A stretch of DNA of 45,413 nt, from positions 1 to 45,413 of the forward strand of contig NZ_MECK01000490.1 of the NCBI RefSeq assembly GCF_014596465.1. The letters are read 5' to 3'. The notes under the pieces are model-generated. The model worked only from the letters and a program-made list of their open reading frames with translations, was not told the DNA's origin and searched no databases. The translations under genes and the position numbers were made by a program. This document shows positions 37,413 to 45,252 of this stretch, piece by piece. Every line of letters starts with the position of its first letter. The stretch's first letter is position 1. Origin of the DNA: Streptomyces sp. CBMA123. GTDB lineage: Bacteria; Actinomycetota; Actinomycetes; Streptomycetales; Streptomycetaceae.

Positions 37413-38114
37413 TCAGGCCGTGCCGCCGACCACCGCGTCGCCGACCGGAGTGGCCGGGGCGGCGGAGGCGGCGGAGGGCTTGGGCGCCAGCGAGGAGAGG
37501 TCTCCGGTGTCGCCCATCCTGAGCACGAAGGGCCGCTGCGGGGTGTAGCGGATCGCGGTGACGGAGCAGGGCTCGACACTGATCCGCTGGAAGTGGTCCA
37601 GGTGCAGGCCGAGGGCGTCGGCCACCACCGCCTTGATCACGTCCCCGTGCGAACAGGCCACCCAGACCGCGTCCTCACCGTGCTCGGCGGCGATCTCGGC
37701 GTTCCACTCCCGGACCGCACCGACCGTACGGTGGCTCAGCTCGCGCAGCGACTCACCGCCCGGGAAGGCCGCCGCGGCGGCGTGGTCCTGCACCGTGCGC
37801 CAGAGCGGCTCCTTCGCCAGCTCGGCCAGCGGGCGGCCGGTCCACTCGCCGTAGTGGCACTCCCCCAGCCGCTCGTCCTCGGCCGGCGCGCCCAGCTCCG
37901 GGCGGACGGCGAGCAGCGGCTCCAGCGTCTGCCGGCAGCGCTCCAGCGGGCTGCTGACGGCCCGCACCAGCGGGACCCCGGCCAGCCGGCCGGCCAGCGC
38001 GGCGGCCTGTGCGCGCCCGGTGTCGTCCAGGTCCACGCCGGGGGTCCAACCGGCCAGGATTCCGGCGGTGTTCGCGGTCGAGCGGCCGTGGCGGACGAGC
38101 AGCAGGGTGGGCAT
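37413..38114 (-). CDS. Histidine phosphatase superfamily protein, MSMEG_4193 family
   Basis: A 233-residue phosphoglycerate-mutase-like protein. The catalytic RHG (LLLVRHGRSTAN, His9) is followed by SSPLERCRQTLEPLL with the second phosphate-binding Arg, the acid/base region GECHYGEWTGR and the second His in WVACSHGDVIKAVV. A tail of about 30 Ala/Pro-rich residues follows the fold. As I recall, this group (TIGR03848) is defined by linkage to mshC, DUF3090 and the SCO1664 family. The substrate is unknown. The ATG at 38114 is clear. The 188-nt gap to DUF3090 holds no other gene. Confidence 0.93.
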   Translation of the reverse strand: MPTLLLVRHGRSTANTAGILAGWTPGVDLDDTGRAQAAALAGRLAGVPLVRAVSSPLERCRQTLEPLLAVRPELGAPAEDERLGECHYGEWTGRPLAELAKEPLWRTVQDHAAAAAFPGGESLRELSHRTVGAVREWNAEIAAEHGEDAVWVACSHGDVIKAVVADALGLHLDHFQRISVEPCSVTAIRYTPQRPFVLRMGDTGDLSSLAPKPSAASAAPATPVGDAVVGGTA

Positions 38115-38252
38115 GGGGCTCAGCCTACGGCCTCCGGGCCCCGCCGTGGGACGGTCGGGTGCCCCGCTTCGGGGCGGCTCCGGGGCTGCTCCGGCCGCTC
38201 GGGCCGACGCCGCCGACCCGGCTCCCGGTCCCCCGGTCGCGCCCGGGGGACA

Positions 38253-39242
38253 ATGGCCCGCATGATCGTCCACTGCGCCGCATACCAGGACGGCCGCCGG
38301 CTGGGGGCCTCCGAGGACCTGACCGACTCGCTCACCGCCGCCCGCGGGGCCGGCCCGGGGGCCTTCGTCTGGATAGGCCTCTTCGAACCCACCACCGAGG
38401 AACTCGACCGGGTCGGCAAGGAGTTCGCGCTGCACCCGCTGGCCGTCGAGGACGCCGTCAGCGCCCACCAGCGCCCGAAGGTCGAGGCCTACCAGGGCTC
38501 GCTGTTCGTCACCCTCAAGACCCTCGGCCACCACGCCGACAGCCACGCCGTCACCAGCGGCGAGGTGATGGTCTTCCTCGGCCCGGACTTCGTGATGACC
38601 GTCCGGCACGGCGCGGACACCCCGCTCAGCGGCCTGCGGGCCCGGCTGGAGCAGCAGCCCGAACTGCTGCGCTACGGGCCGAGTTCGGTACTGCACTCGG
38701 TCTGCGACACCGTGGTGGACGGCTACGTCGAGGTGGCCACCGCCCTGCAGGCGGACCTGGACGAACTGGAGGCGGACGTCTTCGCCCCCGGCCGGATCGG
38801 CCGCGACACCGCCGGGCGGATCTACGGCTGCAAGCGCCAGGTGATGACCGTCCGCCGCGCCACCGTTCCGCTGCTGGAACCGATGCTGCGGCTGGAGCGC
38901 GGCGCCCCCTTCGTCCAACCCGAGACCGCCCCCTACCTGCGGGACGTCGCCGACCACCTGGCCCGGGTGAACGACCAGGTGGACGGCATGGACCGGCTGC
39001 TCTCCGACATCCTGGGCGCCAACCTGGCGCAGGTGAGCGTCCAGCAGAACAACGACATGCGGAAGATCTCGGCCTGGGCGGCGCTGGCCGCCGTACCGAC
39101 CATGATCGCGGGCGTGTACGGGATGAACTTCGACGTGATGCCCGAACTGCACGAGCCGTGGGGGTACCCGGCGGTGCTGTCGCTGATGGCACTGGTCTGC
39201 GTGGTGCTGCACCGGGTGTTCAAGCGGCACGACTGGCTGTAG
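38253..39242 (+). CDS. corA: CorA-family magnesium/cobalt channel
   Basis: A 329-residue divalent-cation channel. A soluble N-terminal domain with ALHPLAVEDAVSAHQRPKVEAY is followed by long stalk helices and two C-terminal membrane spans. The signature YGMNF (GMN at 290-292) follows the first span, and the chain ends LHRVFKRHDWL with the basic tail usual in CorA. It should form a pentamer that takes up Mg2+. I chose the ATG at 38253; another in-frame ATG three codons on (38262) is a possible start. It converges on the LLM oxidoreductase gene with a 42-nt gap lacking a strong terminator. Confidence 0.94.
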   Translation: MARMIVHCAAYQDGRRLGASEDLTDSLTAARGAGPGAFVWIGLFEPTTEELDRVGKEFALHPLAVEDAVSAHQRPKVEAYQGSLFVTLKTLGHHADSHAVTSGEVMVFLGPDFVMTVRHGADTPLSGLRARLEQQPELLRYGPSSVLHSVCDTVVDGYVEVATALQADLDELEADVFAPGRIGRDTAGRIYGCKRQVMTVRRATVPLLEPMLRLERGAPFVQPETAPYLRDVADHLARVNDQVDGMDRLLSDILGANLAQVSVQQNNDMRKISAWAALAAVPTMIAGVYGMNFDVMPELHEPWGYPAVLSLMALVCVVLHRVFKRHDWL

Positions 39243-39284
39243 TGCCGCCCGGACCCCGGTCGGTGCCCACGCGGGGTGCGGGAC

Positions 39285-40331
39285 CTATCCGAGGCCGGCC
39301 CGCTCCAGCGCCTCGACGCCGGTGCGCAGCGCCTGGACCCGCTCGTCCAGGGTGAAACCGGACGGAGCCAGGGTGAGCGTGGTGACGCCCGCGTCGGCGT
39401 AGGCCTGCATCCGGTCGGCGATCCGGGCGGTGTCGCCGATCAGCGAGGTGGCGTCGATCAGGTCGTGCGGGACGGCGGCCGCGGCGCCCGCGTAGTCCTT
39501 GGCCAGGTACTTCTCCTGGATCTCGTCGGCCGCCTGCTCGTAACCCATGCGCCGGGTCAGCTGGTTGTAGAAGTTCTTCTCCTTGCTGCCCATGCCGCCG
39601 ATGTAGAGCGCGGCGTAGGAGCGCAGGCCGTCGACCGCGGCCTTGGTGTCCTCGCCGACCGCGATGTTCACGGTGGGGCAGAGGTCGAAGCCGTCCAGCG
39701 TCTTCCCGGCCTTGGCGCGGCCCGCCGTCAGGGCGTCCAGGGAGAGCGCCGCGTGCTCGGGCGAGAAGAAGATGCCCAGCCAGCCGTCGGCGATCTCGCC
39801 GGTCAGCTCCAGGTTCTTCGGGCCGATCGCGGCGATGTACAGCGGGATGTGCTCGCGCACCGGGTGCACGGTCAGCTTGATCGGCTTGCCCGGGCCGCCG
39901 GGCAGCGGCAGGGTCCAGTGCGCGCCCTCGTGCACCAGGCGCTCGCGGGACATCGCCTTGCGGACGATCTCCACGTACTCGCGGGTGCGGGCCAGCGGCT
40001 TGTCGAACTTCACGCCGTACCAGCCCTCGGAGACCTGCGGACCGGAGACGCCGAGGCCCAGCCGGAAGCGACCGCCGGAGAGGGTGTCCAGGGTCGCGGC
40101 GGTCATCGCGGTCATCGCCGGGGTGCGGGCCGGGATCTGGAAGATGGCCGAACCGACGTCGATCCGCTCGGTCTTCGCGGCGACGAAGCTCAGCACGGTC
40201 GCGGCGTCCGAGCCGTACGCCTCCGCCGCCCAGCAGACCGAGTAGCCGAGCCGGTCCGCCTCCTGGGCCACCGCGATGTTGTCGGCGTCCATGCCGAGTC
40301 CCCAGTAGCCGAGGTTGATGCCGAGTCGCAT
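39285..40331 (-). CDS. LLM-class F420-dependent oxidoreductase
   Basis: A 348-residue luciferase-like TIM-barrel protein. Typical features are the N-terminal MRLGINLGYWGLGMDADNIAVAQEADRLGY, the segment GSAIFQIPARTPAMTAMTAATLDTLSGGRFRLGLGVSGPQVSEGWYG and IPLYIAAIGPKNLELTGEIADGW. These match F420-dependent members (mer/adf-like) rather than FMN bacterial luciferases, but cofactor use is inferred. The substrate is unknown. The ATG at 40331 is chosen over a longer reading. It is divergent from the aldo/keto reductase gene, with a 240-nt gap. Confidence 0.92.
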   Translation of the reverse strand: MRLGINLGYWGLGMDADNIAVAQEADRLGYSVCWAAEAYGSDAATVLSFVAAKTERIDVGSAIFQIPARTPAMTAMTAATLDTLSGGRFRLGLGVSGPQVSEGWYGVKFDKPLARTREYVEIVRKAMSRERLVHEGAHWTLPLPGGPGKPIKLTVHPVREHIPLYIAAIGPKNLELTGEIADGWLGIFFSPEHAALSLDALTAGRAKAGKTLDGFDLCPTVNIAVGEDTKAAVDGLRSYAALYIGGMGSKEKNFYNQLTRRMGYEQAADEIQEKYLAKDYAGAAAAVPHDLIDATSLIGDTARIADRMQAYADAGVTTLTLAPSGFTLDERVQALRTGVEALERAGLG

Positions 40332-40521
40332 GTGCCGAACCTTCCAGTCGGGTGGGCTTGGTGGCGAGGGTAGCCGCGCACGCACAGGTCATGCTACTGA
40401 CGGGTAGTGGTGGCTTGGGTCACACCGGCCCCGTTGATCGTTCTGCGGGTCTGCACCCCTGCCCGGGTACCGGCCGCTACGCTCAGCCGACGTGGGGAGC
40501 ACACTCCTCACCTGCGCGTTT

Positions 40522-40553
40522 GCCGGTGGTACCGGGCCACCGGTACCACCGGC
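40522..40553. promoter_or_regulatory. Perfect 12-bp inverted repeat upstream of the aldo/keto reductase
   Basis: GCCGGTGGTACC (40522-40533) and GGTACCACCGGC (40542-40553) with an 8-nt spacer, ending 18 nt before the ATG. It could be an operator or an RNA stem close to the ribosome-binding site; the rest of the 240-nt gap shows no gene. Confidence 0.5.
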
Positions 40554-40571
40554 CAGTGGAGGGCCCGTCCG

Positions 40572-41552
40572 ATGGAAAAACGTCACCTCGGCCGCACCGG
40601 CCTGCAGGTCTCCCGCCTCGGTCTCGGCACCATGACCTGGGGCCGCGACACCGACGAACACGAGGCCGCCGAGCAGCTCAAGGAGTTCGTCGACGCCGGC
40701 GGCAACCTGGTCGACACCGCCGACGTGTACGCCGACGGCGGCGCCGAGTACCTGATCTCCCGCCTCACCGACAGCCTCATCCCCCGCTCCGAGCTGGTCA
40801 TCGCCACCAAGGCAGGCAGCGTCCCCGAGTCCACCCGCCGCTTCGACGGCTCCCGCGGCCACCTGCTCGCCGCCCTGGACGACTCGCTGCGCCGGCTCGG
40901 CACCGACTACGTCGACCTGTGGCAGGTCCACGCCTTCGACCCGACCACCCCGGTCGAGGAGACCCTCAGCGCCCTCGACATCGCCGTCGCCTCCGGCCGC
41001 GCCCGCTACGCCGCGGTCTGCGACTTCAGCGGCTGGCAGCTCGCCAAGGCCGCCACCTGGCAGCGCGCCCACCACGACCGGATGCCGCTGGCCGGGGCGC
41101 AGCTGGAGTACTCGCTGCTGCAGCGCGGCATCGAACGCGAGGCGCTGCCCGCCGCACTGGACGCCGGGGTCGGGATCCTGGCGGGCTCGCCACTCGGCCG
41201 CGGGGTGCTCACCGGCAAGTACCGGCACGGCGTCCCGCAGGACTCGCGCGGCGCCTCGCCCTACCTGTCCGGATTCGTCCAGCCCTACCTCGGCGAGCGC
41301 TCCCGACGGATCGTCGACGCCGTCGCCACCGCCGCCGACGGGCTCGCCAGCAGCCCGCTCGCGGTCGCGCTCGCCTGGGTCCGGGACCGGCCCGGAGTGG
41401 CGAGCGCACTGGTCGGGGCACGCACGGTGGCACAGTTGCAGGCGGCACTGTCAGTGGAGGCGCTTACGCTTCCGGGTGAGATCCGCGGCGCGCTGGACGA
41501 CATCTCGTCGCCGGTGCACCGCTACCCGGACCAGGGGTGGACCGAGCTGTAG
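40572..41552 (+). CDS. Aldo/keto reductase
   Basis: A 326-residue NADPH-dependent TIM-barrel reductase. The catalytic tetrad can be read: Asp and Tyr in NLVDTADVYADG, Lys in VIATKAG and His in VDLWQVHAFD. The NADPH-binding C-terminal segment is VASALVGARTVAQLQAAL. The start MEKRHLGRTGLQVSRLGLGTM is typical of the AKR11/12-like (YajO) group. The substrate is an unknown carbonyl compound. The RecD-like gene begins 59 nt downstream on the same strand, so cotranscription is possible. A long inverted repeat sits upstream of its start. Confidence 0.94.
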   Translation: MEKRHLGRTGLQVSRLGLGTMTWGRDTDEHEAAEQLKEFVDAGGNLVDTADVYADGGAEYLISRLTDSLIPRSELVIATKAGSVPESTRRFDGSRGHLLAALDDSLRRLGTDYVDLWQVHAFDPTTPVEETLSALDIAVASGRARYAAVCDFSGWQLAKAATWQRAHHDRMPLAGAQLEYSLLQRGIEREALPAALDAGVGILAGSPLGRGVLTGKYRHGVPQDSRGASPYLSGFVQPYLGERSRRIVDAVATAADGLASSPLAVALAWVRDRPGVASALVGARTVAQLQAALSVEALTLPGEIRGALDDISSPVHRYPDQGWTEL

Positions 41553-41611
41553 GCCCCTGGACCGGGTCGTCGACAGAACGTGCAGTGGAGTGACCTTTGG
41601 AGCGGACGACG

Positions 41612-43807
41612 ATGAGTGACACGGGGAACGGCGCTCCGGAGGAGACTGCGGCTCCGCCCGCCGACCAGGCGGCGATCGCGGAGATCGTGGCGCGGATCCG
41701 CCAGATCGAGCGGCAGGGGGCGAGCCCGGGGGCGCATCGGCTCGGGCCTTCCGGGCCGAAGGGTTCCGAGGCTCGGGATTCCGAGACGCGGGATTCCGAG
41801 CCTCGGGGTACAGAGGCGCGGGGTACAGAGCCCGAGCCCGCCGCAGCGGCTCCTCCGGGGCCCCGCCAGGCCGCCCCGGCCTCGCAGGCTGCCCGGGCCG
41901 CCCAGGCCGTTCGGCCCGAGGAGCCGAGCGGCGACGCGCTCCGGCAGACCGCCGAGGTGCTGACCGCCGGTGGCGCCCCCGCCGAGCTGGCCGCCGCCGC
42001 GGTGACCGAGTTCGGCGACGACGCGGCCGCGCGGCTGCGCGACGACCCGTGGGCCGTCCTCGGCCTGCCCGGCGTACGCCCCGAGAACGCGGACCACTTC
42101 GCCCGCGGGCTGCTCGGCGCCTCGGCCGCCCCGGACGACCCGCGCCGGGCCCAGGCGCTGGTGGTCTGGCTGCTGGAACAGGCGGCGCTGCGCGGGCACT
42201 CGGCCCAGGAGCTGACCGAGGTGGCCGACGGACTCGAACGGCTCCGGATGCCGGAACCGGCCGCCGCGATCCAGCACGCCGTCGCGGACGGGCGGGTGCT
42301 GCCGTTCCAGGAGGAGCTGAGCGGCCCCGAGGCGCAGACGACCGGCGGCGACGAGGACGAGGCGCCGACGCGGACGCTGCTCGCGCTGGAGGGACTGGCG
42401 ATGGCGGAGGACAGCCTCGCCGAGAAGCTGCTCCAGCTGATGGCCACCTTCGTGCCGGGCGAGGACGCCGAGCCGGGGGACGCCGAGCCGGAGGGCGTTG
42501 AGCCGGAGGCTGCTGAGGTCACGGAGTCGGAGTCGGATTCGGTATCGGAGCCGGAGGCCGAGCCGGAGTCGGAGGCGGGGGAGTCCGCCGCCGTTCCCGC
42601 CGAGGCCGTGCCCGTCTCCCCCGGCCCCGCCGCCTGGGAGGCCGCCGCCGCGGCCGTGCCGTCCTCCTCCGCGGCCGCCCTGGTCCGGGCCGTCGCCGAC
42701 AGCGCCCTGGTGCTGCACACCGGCGGTGAGGCGGCCCGCGCCGAACCGGCCGCGCTGCTCGCCGCCGCCGGTGGGCTCGGGCTGCGGGCCTGGGCCGCCA
42801 CCTGGACCGACCAGGGCAAGGAGTCCTTCGACGCCCTCAGCGAGGCCGAGACCCCGGTGGTCACCCTGGCCGAGCTGCTGTCCGGTACGGCGGGCCCCGG
42901 TCACGCGGCCGACGGCTCGCTCGCCCTGGACCTCCTCGTCGTACTGGACGCGCCGCTGCTGGACGTCGAACTGGCCGCCACCGTCCTGGAGTCGCTCGCC
43001 GACGGCACCCGGCTGGTGCTCAGCGGGGACCCTGGTCAGCTCTGGTCGGCCGCCCCCGGCCGGTTCTTCGCGGACCTGCTGGCCGCCAAGGTCTGCCCGG
43101 CGGTCGCCTCCCGCACCCCGGACTTCGGCCCGATCGGCGAGCTGGTCTCCGGGGTCGGCATCGGCGAGCTCCAGCCGGTCGAGGCGCCGGACAAGGAGGT
43201 GGTCATCCTGACCGCCAAGGACGGCGGCGAGGCCGTCCACCGCGCCGTGCAGCTGCTCACCGACTCCATCCCGCGCGCGCTCGGCATCCCCGCCGAGCAG
43301 GTGGTGCTGCTCACCCCGGGCCACGGTGGCCCGGCCGGTACCCGGGCGCTGAACGCCGCCGCGAAGGCCCGGCTGAACCCCGGCCCCGGCCGGTTCGGCG
43401 GTTTCGACCCGGGTGACCGGGTGGTGGAGTCCCCCGCGCCCGGCATCACCCGCCCGGCCCGGGTGCTGGACGGCGACGCCACCGGCCTGCACCTGGAGTA
43501 CTCGGACGGCTCGCGCCGGACCGTCCCGCCCGCCGAGGCCGGCCGGTTGCGGCACGGCTGGGCACTGACCGTCCACCAGGCGCTGGGCCGTCGCTGGCCC
43601 GCCGCCGTGGTCGTGCTCCCGGAGGACGCCGGGCCGGCGCTCTCCCGGCAGTGGGTGTACACCGCCTTCGGGCGGGGCGAGCGGCACCTGTCCGTGGTCC
43701 ACGCGGCGGGCCCGGCGCTCGCCCAGGCCGTCGCCGAGCGCCCGGCGCAGCCGCGCACCACCCGGCTGCGGGCGGTCCTCGCGGAGAACGCGGTCTCCGC
43801 TCACTGA
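41612..43807 (+). CDS. RecD2-like helix-hairpin-helix protein with degenerate ATPase motifs
   Basis: A 731-residue protein. Residues 45-80 are low-complexity repeats. An N-terminal RecD2-type helical/HhH region (about 100-260) contains LRDDPWAVLGLPGVRPENADHFARGL. An acidic linker (about 285-335) follows, then a region alignable by eye with the RecD2 helicase core. There, LVLHTGGEAARAEPA stands at the Walker A place but has no GKT; LLVVLDAPLLD is at the DEAS Walker B place without the Glu. RLVLSGDPGQLWSAAPGRFFADLL matches motif III, GWALTVHQALGRRWPAVVV-like matches motif V and QWVYTAFGRGERHLSVV matches motif VI. It is probably not an active ATPase. The ATG at 41612 is chosen. Confidence 0.8.
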   Translation: MSDTGNGAPEETAAPPADQAAIAEIVARIRQIERQGASPGAHRLGPSGPKGSEARDSETRDSEPRGTEARGTEPEPAAAAPPGPRQAAPASQAARAAQAVRPEEPSGDALRQTAEVLTAGGAPAELAAAAVTEFGDDAAARLRDDPWAVLGLPGVRPENADHFARGLLGASAAPDDPRRAQALVVWLLEQAALRGHSAQELTEVADGLERLRMPEPAAAIQHAVADGRVLPFQEELSGPEAQTTGGDEDEAPTRTLLALEGLAMAEDSLAEKLLQLMATFVPGEDAEPGDAEPEGVEPEAAEVTESESDSVSEPEAEPESEAGESAAVPAEAVPVSPGPAAWEAAAAAVPSSSAAALVRAVADSALVLHTGGEAARAEPAALLAAAGGLGLRAWAATWTDQGKESFDALSEAETPVVTLAELLSGTAGPGHAADGSLALDLLVVLDAPLLDVELAATVLESLADGTRLVLSGDPGQLWSAAPGRFFADLLAAKVCPAVASRTPDFGPIGELVSGVGIGELQPVEAPDKEVVILTAKDGGEAVHRAVQLLTDSIPRALGIPAEQVVLLTPGHGGPAGTRALNAAAKARLNPGPGRFGGFDPGDRVVESPAPGITRPARVLDGDATGLHLEYSDGSRRTVPPAEAGRLRHGWALTVHQALGRRWPAAVVVLPEDAGPALSRQWVYTAFGRGERHLSVVHAAGPALAQAVAERPAQPRTTRLRAVLAENAVSAH
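41763..41837 (+). repeat. 15-bp tandem repeat (5 units) in the RecD2-like gene
   Basis: Units gttccgaggctcggg, attccgagacgcggg, attccgagcctcggg, gtacagaggcgcggg and gtacagagcccgagc encode the pentapeptides SEARD, SETRD, SEPRG, TEARG and TEPEP. The frame is kept, and the segment is a flexible linker. Confidence 0.8.
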
Positions 43808-43835
43808 TCCGCCGGCTCCGCCGGTCGACCGGCTG

Positions 43836-43882
43836 ACGCGCGAAGGGCGGGCCCGGAGTTCCCGGACCCGCCCTTCGCGCGT
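43836..43882. terminator. Strong bidirectional terminator
   Basis: A 21-bp stem (43836-43856 with 43862-43882, one C-A mismatch that is G.U on the minus strand) and a 5-nt loop, between the convergent RecD2-like gene and the next gene. Confidence 0.85.
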
Positions 43883-43892
43883 TCGTCCGATG

Positions 43893-44489
43893 TCAGTCGT
43901 CGGGGTCCTCGTCGTAGACCTCGCTCACGTCGAACCGGCAGATCAGCAGCTGCGGGTCGGCGTGTTCGAAGGGCTCCGGCAGCCACTCCCCCGGCTCGGT
44001 CGGCTCGGCCGCCGCGACCCAGAGCGTCGAGTCCGCCTCCTCCAGGCCGAACTCCTCGCTGCGGGCGGCGATCTCGTCCGGCTCGTACTCGCCGAACAGC
44101 ACGCCGATCGCCGAGTTGACGCCGCCGGCGCCGCCCGGGGTCAGCGACTCGTCGAGCCGTTCGGCCTGCGCGCGCAGCCGCTTGGGGTCCACCACGTGGT
44201 AGTCGCGGCGGATCAGCACGCTGATCGCCTCGGGCTGTTCCGGGCCGTGGTAGCCGCCCGGTCCCTCGTCGCCCGGGATCTCGAAGGGCGTGACCTCGTC
44301 GTAGACCTCGTAGAGGAGCTGGTCATAGGCGATGGCCGCCGTCGCGAGCTGCTCGTAGGCAGCCGACACGGCGGGATCATCAGCTGCGTTGGGGCTTGAC
44401 ACCGCTTCCAGATGACGGTCGATGGCGGCCTTGACCGCCTCAGCGGCGGCGCGTACCTCGGCAATGGTGGGCTGCGCGGCATCAGACAT
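43893..44489 (-). CDS. Conserved actinobacterial protein of unknown function
   Basis: A 198-residue acidic soluble protein, no signal peptide or membrane span. The N-terminal third is helical (PTIAEVRAAAEAVKAAIDRHLEAV, then AYEQLATAAIAYDQLLYEVYDEVTPFE). The C-terminal part has LIRRDYHVVDPKRLRAQAERLDE, FGEYEPDEIAARSEEFGLEEADSTLWV and ends FDVSEVYDEDPDD. I recognise it as a type of protein found in streptomycetes but know no function and see no catalytic motif. The ATG at 44489 is clear. A strong terminator follows its stop, and it is divergent from the DUF5703 gene. Confidence 0.85.
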   Translation of the reverse strand: MSDAAQPTIAEVRAAAEAVKAAIDRHLEAVSSPNAADDPAVSAAYEQLATAAIAYDQLLYEVYDEVTPFEIPGDEGPGGYHGPEQPEAISVLIRRDYHVVDPKRLRAQAERLDESLTPGGAGGVNSAIGVLFGEYEPDEIAARSEEFGLEEADSTLWVAAAEPTEPGEWLPEPFEHADPQLLICRFDVSEVYDEDPDD

Positions 44490-44851
44490 GGTGCAGACGC
44501 TATCTCCCCGCGGCGCCGGTACGCACAGCGGTTGTCACCTACACCCGCGATTTCACCGCAACTTCCCCCCTGATGTCCGATTCGGTACGTTCTGCCCCCG
44601 GCAGAACCGGCGTGGAGCGGGCGCAGAGGGCGCACAGCCGGTCCGGCGGGGCCGTCCAGGTGCCGCTTCGTGCGCCGGGATCGGGATATCCCCTCCACAG
44701 TGGCAACAGAACTGATGCGCTGTCAGGCGAGTGTCCGGGGCACCGGCCGCCGAACCGCCGCACCGGGACGGGAGGTCGGCCGGAAATACCCGGGCCGACT
44801 GTCCGGGGCAGGCCGTAGGCTTGCGCGCAGGTGATCCTCAGGAGGAGCGTT
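44490..44851. promoter_or_regulatory. Divergent 362-nt intergenic region with an inverted repeat
   Basis: No convincing gene. GTTCTGCC (44589-44596) and GGCAGAAC (44600-44607) form a perfect 8-bp inverted repeat with a 3-nt spacer, about 100 nt before the conserved gene to the left, which resembles a repressor operator. The stretch 44530-44590 (TTGTCACCTACACCCGCGATTTCACC) is less G/C-rich and probably holds the leftward promoter. No assigned regulator. Confidence 0.4.
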
Positions 44852-45061
44852 TTGACCCCACCGAAGCCGGTCCGGCAGTCGGAGTACGAGTACCAGTCGC
44901 TGCGCATGCCGCGCGGCACCACGCGCAACGCGGCCCGCCAACTGCTCACCGAGCACGCCGAGTACGGGCACTGGGAGCTCGACCGGCTGAGGCTGTTCCC
45001 CGACGGCAGTCGGACGGTCCGGCTGAAGCGGCGGATCATCCGGCAGGTCCGGAGCTGGTGA
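44852..45061 (+). CDS. DUF5703-family small basic protein
   Basis: A 69-residue protein. The conserved core is YEYQSLRMPRGTTRNAARQLLTEHAEYGHWELDRLRLFPDGSRTVRLKRRIIRQVRSW, which matches the short DUF5703 family of streptomycetes. The C-terminus is strongly basic. No function is known. The start is a TTG at 44852, chosen because AGGAGGAG ends 5 nt upstream; a GTG at 44831 would place the ribosome-binding site inside the gene. A 20-bp terminator follows its stop. Confidence 0.88.
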   Translation: MTPPKPVRQSEYEYQSLRMPRGTTRNAARQLLTEHAEYGHWELDRLRLFPDGSRTVRLKRRIIRQVRSW

Positions 45062-45105
45062 CGGGCGGGGGCGCCTCGTCCTGAGCGGAATGCGCGCCGA
45101 GCCCT

Positions 45106-45149
45106 GACGCGCCTACGACCGCCCGGCATCGGGCGGTCGTAGGCGCGTC
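45106..45149. terminator. Very strong hairpin terminator after the DUF5703 gene
   Basis: A 20-bp perfect stem (45106-45125 with 45130-45149) closed by a 4-nt loop, between convergent genes. Confidence 0.85.
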
Positions 45150-45252
45150 GTTTCGTCGGCGGGTGACTGCGCCCCGCCGACGGGGGCAGCCGAGCGGTCG
45201 GGGGCTCAGCGGGCGGCAAGGCTCAGTCGGCGGAACGGCTGGACGGGAGGGC

